A stretch of 64,000 nucleotides of DNA from Mytilisepta virgata (taxonomy: Eukaryota > Mollusca > Bivalvia > Mytilida > Mytilidae). Below the pieces are notes generated by a model. The model ran no database searches. It had not been told where the DNA came from and was given only the letters and a program-made list of their open reading frames with translations. Shown here in pieces: positions 1-12,200 of the stretch; position 1 is the stretch's first letter, and each line of letters begins with the position of its first letter. The translations under genes were made by a program, and so were the position numbers. The stretch is taken from contig CM051519.1 of assembly GCA_028015205.1 (NCBI GenBank), positions 41,893,979-41,957,978 on the forward strand, given 5' to 3'.

Positions 1-63
1 GAAAGGCATTGATTTGTTAATTGCTGAATACTGGTAATACAGGGCAATAATTTAACATTTCAG

Positions 64-3000
64 GTGTGTGTCTATTTCTATGGTATTTTTAAACAAGTAT
101 CTACTAAGCAGTGATGATTTGAAGGTAAGGTGTAAGCATAATTCCAAGCAATGGCATTACATAAAGACATAAAATGGAGACAGTATATTTTTTTAGCAAC
201 AAAATTCATTACAATTAAAAAAATTTAAATTTATAACATGGAAAATAGAATAAAAATCATGATTGTGAAAATTTTCGTTGCCTAATAATGTGATTCCACT
301 TTTTGGCAGCATATTTTAGTTACTATGGGAACATAGCTGTGTTAAATTTCAAAAATGATATTTATTCTCTAAACTCCGTAAACTGATAACTTTACTATAA
401 ATAATACTGTATTGAAATACTGGATAATTTTTATAAACCAGAAAATATCAAACTTGTAATGAATCCATTATGTCTAATTTTAGTTAGATGCACCACTATT
501 TGTAACTTGGTACCAATGTGTTATTACTGTGTTGATATGTGTCGGTCTAAGTTATTTGTCCAAGATGTTCCCTAATTATGTCACGTTTCCTCAAGTGGAC
601 TTTGACTTGAAAATATGTCGAGCTGTAAGTACAAGTTAATATAAAAATATATTTGTATTTTTTTAGATCATTATGAATAAAAACTACTGATCTTGGATAT
701 TTATTAGATAATTGATTAAACATCATGTTAATTTTTGTTAAGTGTGATCGAAGTTTTCAGTTTCACCAAATAATGATTTCATTTACCAAATTATATTGAC
801 TTGAAAACTTCACTAATTGTAAAATCAGTTTTTATGTTGAATGTTTTTTTGTCTTTATTAAATATGCATATACAAGTATCATCAGTGTTGTATTTAACAG
901 AATATCAGTTGCAACAAAGGTTGAATCCTGTAAATTCAGAAATGGATGTTACGCGATAATGATAACACTAATTAAAAGTCACATTTTGATATTTGCTAGT
1001 TGTGATATATTTTAGAAAGGACACCAATTGCATGAATTCAACTCACAATATTCAAAATATAATCATGAACTTTGAATACCTGAAATGTACAACAATTGAC
1101 CGATCAACGCATTTATTCATGAATGCGCACAGAGGACGAGTAAATTATAATTGTAATACTGTTGTTCTGTCAGGAGTTGTAGATATTCAGATTTCTAGAT
1201 TAGTAATTCTGTTTATTACATTGACAAAATTCAAAGATTTACTAAGAAAATACTAGAGATTGTCTTTTCTATATGACAACATGTTGACGTTTTTGTAGTA
1301 ACGTTGTTGGCTACGACTATTGTTATGTCACTTCCTAAAGTGAAATATGACTTTTCTGTTCACTAGTGAATTATCGGTTTTACTTTTAATCAGAATTCCA
1401 GGTATATGACCAAACTCAATTTAATAATGTCTGTTAACAAAAATTTGCTATATGAAATGCAAACATTTCTGAATTTACAGTATGGAATCAATAATTGGAA
1501 CAAAATCTGTCACTGATTCCTACTCCAAACAATGTACATATACCATAACATAACACTATTGTTTACCGGTACTTATTGTGGTATCAGAATTTTTGGACAA
1601 CCAACAAAAACGTATCATCATTGTAGTCTGCGTACAGTAAAAAATTTAGATTTTTAACCAAACATGCAACTGCTTATGTTTTTTAGACCCTGCCTTTGTC
1701 CATTGTTTTTGTATCGATGATATCATTCAACAATTTATGTTTGAAGTTTGTGGGTGTGGCATTTTACTATGTAGGAAGATCTTTGACAACTGTGTTCAAT
1801 GTAGTAAGTACCTTAGAATATCACTGTAAATTGCAAGCTGTTGATTTTATAAAATTTAATGTACCCATGTGCTACAATAATGGAAAAAATTAATGGGTTC
1901 TTATATCCTACAGTATGAATTACAAGCTTTTCATCTATTAAAAATAACTGGCACTTTGTAACCTCTCAGTCATTTCTATTTACAAGAAGGGTAAAATAAG
2001 GTACATTGACAGCTGGAGGAAAATCTGTATCTATTAAAGGTATTTCTAAAGGAAGTGCAGTCATTTTCATAAATATCAAAAACATATATTTTTGAAAATA
2101 TTGAAAGTCTGCTTGAATATTTGGAGAAAAGGCCGATTTTCTTATATGTATTAAAGATGTGCTGTTTAATAAATCTTAAAAATCTAGTTATATTTTAATC
2201 TTTTTGACAATAGCTAGACTAAGAAATAAAAATATGTCAGCTGTGTGGCATTATTGGTAATATACAGTGATTTTAAACATGAAAAGTTTTATTTAACTAT
2301 TTTCAGTGAAATTTTTGGAGTTGACTTGTCGAATACTTATATTTCAGCCTATAGATAAATTGTGTTTAAAACTGGCTCTAACATCCAATCTTGTTTTCTC
2401 ATTTGCACAAGCAAAATTTTATGTCCTGTAGAAGACCTTGTCAATACTGTTAATTCAGCTATTTGGTTACACCAGTCTCGTTGGGTTGGGCACAGAGACA
2501 TACATTGTATTACAAGGTGGCAATTAATCAAAGTGTTCTAAACAACAGTTTTTAATTTGTCTATTTACCATTCTGTGAAATCCACAAAAATGGAATACCA
2601 TGAATAATAATTGTAAGTTCTTCCATTTTGGCTAGATTACTTCCCCCTCAAATTTGACAGTTTTCAGTTTATTTTGTTAATTTTTCTTTCTGGTCTGTTT
2701 CAGATATTTTCTTATTTTATCCTGAAACAAACTACATCATGGAAAGCAATGTTATGTTGTGGCATTATTATATTTGGATTTTTCATGGGTGTTGATCAAG
2801 AAAAGGTTGCAGGTATGTAGAGCATATACAATATATTTATAATGTAATATTACATGTAAATCTTAAGAATTAGAATCAGCATCATTATTTTATATGGAAA
2901 TGAATTTATGATTAACATGTTTAATGTGGTGAATATATAATGGTCATTATTTAAAGTAAAACAGGAGAGAATTTGGCATTATAAATGAGACCTTAAAATA

Positions 3001-3815
3001 CTGGTTGAATATATTATTTGGTTACCTCCCTTTCAGATTTTTGTAATGAAAATTTTACCACAGAAAAATATAAGTGAATTGATAAAGTCTCTGGTTTTTT
3101 TTTATTCAGAAACTTGTACCGCTCTCTAGTTTATAAAAGATGTATTCTATTAGAACACAATATAGCTGCAATGCCAGGGTTAGACACAAGCAAACAATTT
3201 CATATCATGATTTACAATTGTAAAAATTGTTCATTGTTTGTTCTTAGTAGCATTTGTATTGTTCTTTATTTTTCAGGTTCACTTTCTGTACATGGTGTTA
3301 TATTTGGAGTTTTAGCCAGTGCTTCTGTAGCATTGAATTCTATCTTCACAAAGAAAGTGCTACCAATAGTAGATAACAACATATGGAGACTTACATTATA
3401 CAATAATATCAATGCATCGTTTCTCTTCCTACCTCTAATGGCTCTGTTTGGGGAAGGACCTGAAGTCTTTTACTTTCCAAAACTTAACAGTCCCTACTTC
3501 TGGTTTTACATGACGTTAGGAGGAGTCTTTGGTTTTGCCATCGGTTATGTGACCGGTCTACAGATCAAGGTCACCTCACCGCTGACGCATAATATATCTG
3601 GTACGGCAAAAGCATGTGCTCAGACAATTATAGCATGTATTTATTATGGTGATGTAAAATCATACCTCTGGTGGACCAGTAATGCTGTAGTGTTAGCAGG
3701 ATCTGGAGGGTATACAGAGGTTAGAAGACGAGAGATGGACCAACAGCATAAGGCAGCAATTCTGGTAATGGCAGATAAAGTTATCGAGGAAGAAGAGCAA
3801 GATTCTCCTTCATAA
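64..3815 (+). CDS. SLC35C1: GDP-fucose transporter (SLC35C1), 5'-partial, five exons
   Basis: Moves GDP-fucose into the Golgi lumen for fucosylation and belongs to the nucleotide-sugar/triose-phosphate translocator family. Coding exons read as 64-124, 484-624, 1687-1803, 2704-2812 and 3277-3815, all with GT/AG borders and compatible phases, giving about 321 residues; the vertebrate protein is about 364, so roughly 40 N-terminal residues lie left of the window. Family stretches seen in order are [81 protein letters not shown] and [17 protein letters not shown], spread over hydrophobic membrane segments. The acidic tail EEEEQDSPS ends at TAA 3813-3815. The reading frame stays open leftwards to 3114, but that part is intron: a good acceptor (tttcag) sits at 3271-3276 and joins in phase. 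AATAAA signals follow at 4163 and 4898. The identification rests on remembered family sequence, not on a search. Confidence 0.95.
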
Positions 3816-4910
3816 GCTGATATCTGTTAGGTTTTATAACAACAATTATACTTTTTGTGAATATTTTATACTCATGAGGGAAATTGCAAATTTGTGATAT
3901 TAATTTTTTGTACAAGTGTGTGCTTATTTAAAGGTCTGATTTCATTGGATCCTCTTATAAAGCCTTTAATCAATATAGTTTCAATAGAAATTCACTCTAG
4001 GACATCCATTCACTGGCAATTGCATTGATTGTAGAATCAACATACCAGTTTTAGTAGAAGACCCTCATGTAAAATATTTATTTCTTCAGCTTTTAATTGA
4101 ATTTTTTCTGCCAGTTGGCCAGGAACTCATTCTTTATCTTAATACTACCATGTCTTATTTTGAATAAAGATTTTACTTGCATATTTGGAAATTTGAGGAA
4201 AAGGGTCTGTTAGATTTGGTATCAATAAGGTCACGTGAATATCTATTCTGCTATATTTTTATTTTGAATTTAAAACACAAAATAGTGGACAAAGACAGGG
4301 TCTAGGAAACATAGATACATGCATATTTGGCATAGAATGAAAACAGAAACAGCACTATATTTGCAATTGGGAATTAGATAAATGTAGTTCGAATTTGGTG
4401 GTAACAACCACTCTGTTTCAGAGTTCAGTGTATTTTAACAAGCTGAAAAATCTTCATTTTACATTTTAGTACCAGTAGACTCAGTAATGTTTTCTTGAAT
4501 ACATTTTTCTTTTTCCTAAAAAATCAGTGAGTTGGGAGAAAATGGGAAGAATATCACCAAAATCACTTAGAAACTTTTCTTCATCAATTTTATCTGCTTT
4601 TAGTCAACAGAAGTGCAAATTAGAAAAATAACAACAATGATAACAAATCACTGTATAATTAATGTACATGGCTGTAAATTTGTAGTACCTCTTCAATCCT
4701 TTAATGAGGACTTGTTGTCAACTGAAGCAGAATCTTGGTAAACTTGGACTTCTCAGTAAAACTGTTAAGAGAATGTTACATATCATTAAAATGATGTTAC
4801 ATTTTAAGTTACTTGTATAGATCTGAAGTTGTTGGTATTATGTTGTATTATTGTTTATGTCTGTAATATTTGATTAAATATAAAAATATTATTAAGTAAT
4901 AAATAACCAT
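3816..4910 (+). other. 3' UTR of SLC35C1 with poly(A) signals
   Basis: AT-rich non-coding sequence follows the stop codon. Two canonical AATAAA signals are visible, at 4163-4168 and 4898-4903; which is used cannot be told from DNA. No other gene is seen here. Confidence 0.6.
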
Positions 4911-5179
4911 TACCAGTTCACATAGAAACCATACATGTTTGCAGTCGTAACATCACTAAAATCATTAAGCTGAATGTAAATCTGCAATTTTATTATGTTA
5001 GCTTATAAAATTTACTTACCAATATAATTCATTTAAACTTTTTTCTCTTTTTAGCAGAAATAGTAAAGATGTGGCATAAAACAAGCTTCCTCTTCGTGGA
5101 CCAGATGAGAAATCCATAAAAGCTTTTGTTATTGCTTCTTACTATAGACAAAAAAGATCAATGCAGTTTTAATATTTTC

Positions 5180-7170
5180 TGCTCACCTGGGTCAAAGGGC
5201 CATGTGAGCTTTTGTCATCACTTGGTGTCCGCCCGTCTTTAAACTTTTACATTTTGATCTTCTCCTCTGAAACCCCTAAGCCAAATGAACTGAAACGTGG
5301 TATGAAGCATCTATAAAAGGACCTTTATAAAGTTTACATATGTCATCCCAGTTGAACAGATAATATGGGCATCAGTATCAATTCTTATTTCTGATTGGTC
5401 AAAATTTCCAAAATCTCCTCTGAAACCACAAAGCCAACTGAACTATAACTTGGTACGAAGCATCTGTGGAAGGACCTTTATAAAATTTGCATATTTTGTT
5501 CCAGTCGGATAACTACCGTTTTTACTCGCTCATAAGACAAATTTTTGGTACCAAATTTCAATTTTCTCAAAAGGGGGGTCATTTGATAGGACAGGCCACT
5601 CTAAAAAGTGAGGTCAGTAAATTTAAAGATATTCCGTAATTTCTCTAATTTTTTGTCACGAAAAAACATATTTTCTACTAAAATTGAAAAACTGATGAAA
5701 AAATAGGGTTTTTGTTGCTGTGGGATCGTTAAGTTATAGTAGATTGATTTGTTTAATGAATGGTAAATATAACAATACAATATTAAAGCCCATACTTTCC
5801 GAGTTGTTACTTCATTTGTTTTTCATTAATTCATCATCAATATTCATAAAAATTGCCATTTTATATCCAAAAACAACAATGCTGACAAACCTAAAATGAC
5901 CTGCCATGTTTTGACATGTTGGCAACACATGGTCATTATCCAGATTCAAAATGGAACCTAATGAATAATTATTTAATTTGTTTCTTTCCTCTTCGTATAA
6001 GATCAATGTCAATTCATTTTATATGTTAAATAAAAGGAATTACACATGTATGAAGTAGAATATGTTTAATTTTGTAATATTAATTCAAATTTCATCCTCG
6101 TTATCTAACACGAACTTTACTTTGTTACTATCTTAACCTAACTTCCAGGTGCAAATAAACAATTAAATTTGTTTAAATTGTTGTATTTATAATAATTATT
6201 TTCATGTTTTGGGTGAATAAACTTATTTTTGTAGAGGAATGGAAGACGTTTTCTGTGTTTTAGGATAAAACTTCACTCCGGCCTTTGCCAGATCATTGAT
6301 TTGATTTGCCATCGTCTAATACGAGGGTCAAGGCAAAAGTACTGCCCAAATTTCCAAAGAAAGGGCCCTCGTCTTATAGGAATTGTAGCCTTAAGGGCGA
6401 GAATCAATGGTAATATGGCCGGCATGATGAATTCTTATTTCTGATTCAAAATTTTAAGTCTTCTCCTCTGAAACAACATAGCTACTAAATGAACTGAAAT
6501 TTGGCAAGAAGCATCTATGGAAGGACCTAGTTTGCATGTTTCCTCCTGGTCAGACAGCTTATATGGCTGAAATTGATTGGTAAAAATTTCCCAAATTTTC
6601 TCCTCTGAAACTGCAAAGCCAAATGAACTGTAACTTGGTATGAAGCATCTGTGGAAGAATCTTTATAAATTTTACATATTTCGTTTCAGTTGAAGAACTA
6701 ATATGGCCACCATGATAAATTCTTATTTCTGATTGGACAAATTTTTAAAATCTTCTCCTCTGAAAGGAAATAGCTAAATGAACTGAAACTTGGTGCGAAG
6801 CATCTATGAAATGACCTTTATAAAGTTAGCATGTTTCATCCCAGTTGGACAGCTAATATGGCCACCATGATGAATTCTTATTTCTGATTGGTCAAAATTT
6901 CAAAAAAATTCACCTCTGAAACTGCAAAGCCAAATGAACTGAAACTTGGTATGAAGCATCTATGGAAGGTCCTTTATAAACTTTGCATATTTCGTTCCTG
7001 TGGGACAGTTAATATGGCTGCCATAATGAATTCTATTTATTTCAAAAATGAACTGTAACTTGGTATGAAGCATCTATGGCCCATTATAATTTTCACTTGA
7101 TATGAAATAAAATAGATTGATTGTGGGACTGTCAGGTGAGCTATACAGGCTCAATCTCTTGAGCCTCTTG
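5180..7170 (+). repeat. AGCTCACC-type bivalve repeat, long copy with internal tandem units
   Basis: Begins GCTCACCTGGG, followed by a CATGTGAGCTTTTGTCATCA head and a GTCCGCCCGTC tract, and ends CAGGTGAGCTATACAGGC...GAGCCTCTTG. The head and tail are inverted (AGCTCACCTG/CAGGTGAGCT). The interior is a run of diverged units of about 150-190 bp, each with CTCCTCTGAAAC, then AACTGAAACTTGG, then AAGCATCTATGGAAGGACC. No coding frame is seen. The same family recurs at 11.3-14.5 kb and as fragments at 25-26.3 kb. Confidence 0.7.
5513..6410. mobile_element. Probable insertion inside the long AGCTCACC repeat
   Basis: About 900 bp interrupts the tandem units of the surrounding repeat. Its ends are imperfectly inverted: CTACCGTTTTTACTCGC on the left against GGGCGAGAATCAATGGTAA on the right. 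The inside is unrelated AT-rich sequence with TCATAAGAC near the left end and GTCTTATAGG near the right end. No coding frame was found, and boundaries are approximate. Confidence 0.4.
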
Positions 7171-9200
7171 TTTATTGTAAAAACCAGGAGGTTGGCAGTA
7201 GTTAATTTCCTCCGCAAATAGATATTTAACATAGCTAAAATCATAAAATTACAGAAATCTGAAGTGGAGAAAAAAATTATGAATCTCTTATTTTAAATAG
7301 CATTAAGTTCCTAACAAAGCCCCTACTCTTAAATTTTTAGAAATACTATTTAATATTTGAGCCAATTAAACTTGATTTGTACCTGTAGATATTCATCCAC
7401 CTTGTCCAAGGAAAATGGGGTGGTTGGGAGTATTTTAAACATATTTTCATTTGTTTTCCAGAACATGCATGAAAAAATTCCGCAAAGACTAATTTTCAGA
7501 TAATGAAAAATCTATCCATATTAATTGGCCTTGTGGACCTTGTCCAAAATGTAATAGAATCAGTATTTTCAGCTACCATAACAATTTTGGGGCATTTTCT
7601 TGCATTGTATACAACATTACTAGTTTACTATGCAATTTTCATGTCACTATAGATTGTATATCAAATTCAGATTTAAGAGCTTTCAAGAACATTAAAAATT
7701 TTTTTAAAATTTTTTGGGAAATCGACTCATTTCCAATTTATTATGAATTACACCCCTTAGTTTCACTACGTTTAATACGCTGGAAATTATACAGTTCAAT
7801 GATATTTCAGGTAAGCACGACCTCTTATTGCCATACATAAATGTTTTTTTTTGCTCCATTACGAGCAAAGGGACCGCTTTGTAGCTCCGCCGAGTCAAAA
7901 ATGTCACAGGAGCTAAATTATTGTAGCTAAAATTCTGCATAAACAGAAATCAGGGGAGGTAATCAATATTTTATTGAATTTGGTAAAATGGAGAAATTTC
8001 ACTATCAGCTGCTAAATGTAGATGTCTGCCTTTCAGAAAAAAATTATAATTTATTCTATTGAAGTTTTCCTGATCACACAGATATGTTTTATTTGGTCTG
8101 CTATATATCCAGTCAATGTCAACTTTATCATGGTGTTACAAAGTTAGTTTTAAAATTATGTCACACAAATCATACCTTGATGATGTAGTTTGTAAAATTA
8201 TTGCTGATTTATCACAGAATTATCTGTTTTGAGAATTTTTCATTAGTATCAATACAAAATAAGAACAGGAGGCTTTTTATAATCAACAAGTAATGATGTA
8301 TGCTGCATTTGTCTTTTTATAAATGACTTTATGTTATAACTTATAATTACAAATCTTTAATATAAATGGGGATATGAAAGTTAAAGTATGATACCCATAT
8401 TTTGGGTGACATTTTATAAATCAAATAAAAATCTAAACCAATTGTATGTAGAAAGCAGACATGTGTATTTGTTTGTTATACACTATAATTTATATCTAAT
8501 AATTTTTTATTTGTTTTTTAATCAATCTACAAATTTATATTTAGTAATATAAGGAGGAAGAAAATGTGCAGATAGTTTAAATATAGTTATTTATGTATTG
8601 TATATAATTTTGTAATGTTTATAGAAATCCATGCACATTTTTCTTTGGATACTCATTCCCACATATATTTTGTTTGTGATATGTTTTCTCAAGTTTTTTA
8701 GCATTTCCTACTTGTTATAATGAGAACTTTGTATTTTGTCATACAATTGTTGTTATACATGTTTGTCTTGTTTTGTATACAGTTAATGAAATTAAAGCAA
8801 GGATATATTTGTATATATTGGAGGGTTTTTGATTGTTTGTATATCAGGCATTTTATTTTACTGCATTAAAAAATGATTTAAATTATAAATTGTGTTTTGT
8901 TTTTAACTGTGGCAAAATTTTGCAGTAAATTTAGACCTTTTGAATTTTTTATAAGGAGAGGGGTCTTTATAATACATGTGCATTTGTTACACCATATTTA
9001 CGTAAACAGGTATGATATATAAACCTAATGTTTCCATCTTTAGGATGCCGTCTATAAGGAGTTATCTCCCATTTTTATGTTATTCAAACAGCTAATGAAT
9101 TCAGTTTCATTTAGAGGTGCAAACTAGACCAATAATTTGGGTATAAAAATTATTCCACTCAACTTTGAATACAAAACAAACAACTTGATATAAGAATAAC
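7171..9200. other. Intergenic, AT-rich; 3' flank of copy A
   Basis: No gene is visible. From about 8500 the sequence matches the 3' flanks of copies B (27060-27146, 30168-30820) and C (40000-40090, 42215-43440), so this is the left part of the tandem unit. The Helitron present at this place in B and C is absent here: the site at about 8600 reads ATGTATTGTATATAA without interruption. Confidence 0.6.
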
Positions 9201-9201
9201 A

Positions 9202-9207
9202 TTTATT
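9202..9207 (-). terminator. Poly(A) signal of copy A
   Basis: AATAAA on the minus strand lies about 40 nt past the stop codon. It is conserved in place in copies B (30778-30783), C (43405-43410) and D (63154-63159), which supports exon 10 as the true last coding exon. Confidence 0.65.
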
Positions 9208-9245
9208 ATTATGAAAATATATACATAGAGAGAGTATTACGCAAC

Positions 9246-12200
9246 TTATATAAGTCCCCAAGTTTTTCTGGAATAAGCGTGTTTTCTGTACCAACAGAAG
9301 CCAACAGATTTGGCCATCAGCCATAACTTACATTTCACCTCTAATTCTGAAAAAAAAGGAATTTAATTTAATTCTTAAAGACCTTACTTTGTTTTTTTTT
9401 AAATATGAAAGTCTCAAATTCATGAGTTTTATTGTTAACTTAAAAAACATTTAGTAACTTACAGAGGCAAATAATGAAATAGCCAGTAAGATATATACTC
9501 CTAGAAATTTGTCGAGAAAAAATCTTTTAATTTGGACTATTTTTATTGTGTGGTCACAGGATATATACTTTAAAAAATTTCAGTGCATGGTAAACATGTT
9601 GCTCATTCCAAGAAATTCAAAGGAAAATGCAATACTCTTATCTCAAGTTGTATTTTTGTTGTTTCTTTTGCATTTCATCCTAATCTCAAAATTTTCTAAG
9701 TAATAGTTTTGTCTTGCCACATTTCCGGCCTTGTGCATCACTGGAGAGCTATGATTTATATAAAATTGCACATTTTGTGCATCAAAATTGAAATTATAGC
9801 GTATATTGCTTCAGAATAAAAATAAAATAAGATTAACATAAACATAACTGTACCTTGTTTATTGTTTATAATTCCATTCAAAGGTCTAGACTTGGGTCTC
9901 ACAATAACTGATGAAAAACCTTTTGATGCATAAAAATTACCTACAATGATTGTAAAAAAGTATTGTCATATTAAATTTACACTAAAAATATCGAACAGCG
10001 TTCCAAAGTCCCCCGCCGCTAGAGCATCAGAAACCCTTGGACAAGTGAAACATAACAAAAATTTCTCAAAGAGAGAGAATAGAAGGACAAACAATTTGTG
10101 GTTATTGCTAAAGTTTTTTACAAGTTAATGAGTGGTATGAAGACATTTATACAATATGGGTATAGTGTTGAAATCTTATTTTACCATGTGTATTGAGAAT
10201 TTATACAAATGTACATTTACTCCTTTTCAATAAACAGAAATGCTTTGATCAAAAGTATTCCGCCTAACAAACTCTTAAAGACAGTATTTTTCAATTTTAT
10301 AAGTTTCGATAGTTTATGTATAAAACCTCCCTTTAGGTCCAAGTGTATAAATATTATTCCAATGCAAGGAGAATATAAATTTTCTAGAACACTTAGATGA
10401 ACATTTTGTCAATTTTCAAAGTTATTAAGGGGCATAACTCCTACAAAAATATTTCGACATGACTCATCTTTGAACTCCCTTGATGTATCATTGAGTTAAA
10501 GCTACTGTATAAATATTATCCAAATTGGTCAAGAAATAAATTTGCTAGAGCGCTTACAAGGTGGACGGACGGACGGAAGCACGGACGGACGGACGGACAG
10601 ACGGACGCCCGGCATTACCATATCCCCCGCATCACGTTGCGGCGGGGGACAATAAATACAAGTCATCTCCGTAAATGGACATGTGTAAATGTATAAATTT
10701 AGGAAAGAAATTACTCAGTTGCTGCACAAAAGTTGAAGAAATAAAACAAATTTCTAATGTGGGATAGACTGAATAAAGATATGATTATTTAAACTCTTGT
10801 TTTACATACTATATATACTACAAATAACAATTTTATAAAGATAACTGTTAACTGATAGGTCAAACACTGATTAATGAAAGACCAAATTATCAATTAAATT
10901 ATTCCACTAAATTCATGAATTGACAGTATCAAATATAGGACAACAGTTTGACCCTGTTCAGTAGACCCGATTGAATTTGAAAACTCACAGCAAGTGTCGG
11001 AGTTGTGCATGAAATCATCAGTTTCTGAGCCATTTTGAGGTAGTCGATCAGGCTGCTTTAGAACAGCCTTTGGAAGATCTGTTTGCTGTCCCAATTGAGA
11101 TAAGAGATCCTGCAAAAGAAAGATGTATTTGTTATTCAGTACCCATAAATAGCAATATCACTTTGGAAAAAATGTGATTTGTTTGAGAATCCTATATGTA
11201 TATACAGAGGTACAATACTGTCAGAATGGTGTTAATATTGGTTGGGGGGGGGGGGGGGAGGGGGAGTGGTAAGAAAGCATCAGCGAACCATTTCTCTTTT
11301 TAGCTCACCTGGCTATGGCCAGGGTGAGCTTTTGCCATCACTTTGCGTCCGTCGTCCGTCGTCCGTCCGTCGTCCGTCCGTCGTTAGCTGGTGAGCCTCT
11401 AGTTTTTCCCCCCAAATTTTTTTTCCAAAATACACTACTATTTGAATCTAGGTAAAATTCAGTCCTTCATATTTAAATCACAGTCTGGTTTTTATTAACC
11501 AAATTTTGGATAATCATTTTTTAGCTCACCTGGCTATGGCCAGGGTGAGCTTTTGCCATCACTTGGCGTCCGTCGTCCGTCCGTCGTCCGTCCGTCGTTA
11601 GCTTTTCATTCAAACATCTTCTCCTCAGAAACCATTTGGCCAATTCCAACCAAACTTTGCATGAGTGGTGCATGGAAGGTCCTCAACAAAGTTTCCTCAT
11701 TTAGTTCTGATTGGTCAAGAAACATGGCCACCAGAGGCAATTCTTGTTTCTGATTGGCTGATTTTCAAAAATCTTCTCCTCTGAAACCACTGGGCCGATT
11801 GGTTTGAAACTTAATAGGAATGATCTATGACATGTCCTCTACAAACGATCCTCAATTTATTTTGATCTGACATAAAACATGGCCGTCGTAGCTAAAAATA
11901 GAATATAGGGGTGCATGTATTGTTTTTGGCTTATAACTTAAAAACCGTTACAGATATCAAAAATCTGACATGGGGTAAAATTGATCAGCATGACAAGATC
12001 TACCTACCCTGAAATTTTGAAGGAAATCCCAAAACCCATTTAGGAGTTATTGCCCTTTTTTCGTCAAATTTTCAAAATTTAACATTTTTCGTCATTTATT
12101 TCCAAAACTATTTGAGATAGAAGTGAAATGTAAATTTGAAAAATGTTTGCCATGTTGAGGTCTACATACCCTGAAATTTTAAAGGAAATCCCAAAACCGA

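Noticed and set aside
3114..3276. Upstream extension of the last SLC35C1 exon frame to a Met at 3114
   Set aside because: The residues do not fit the family; the acceptor at 3276 joins in phase to the previous exon, so this part is intron.
10894..10988. Reading exon 8 through to a stop (frame ending FSGII)
   Set aside because: A strong gtgagt donor lies at 10988; copy C has a one-base insertion beyond it that would break the frame, and exon 9 joins in phase.
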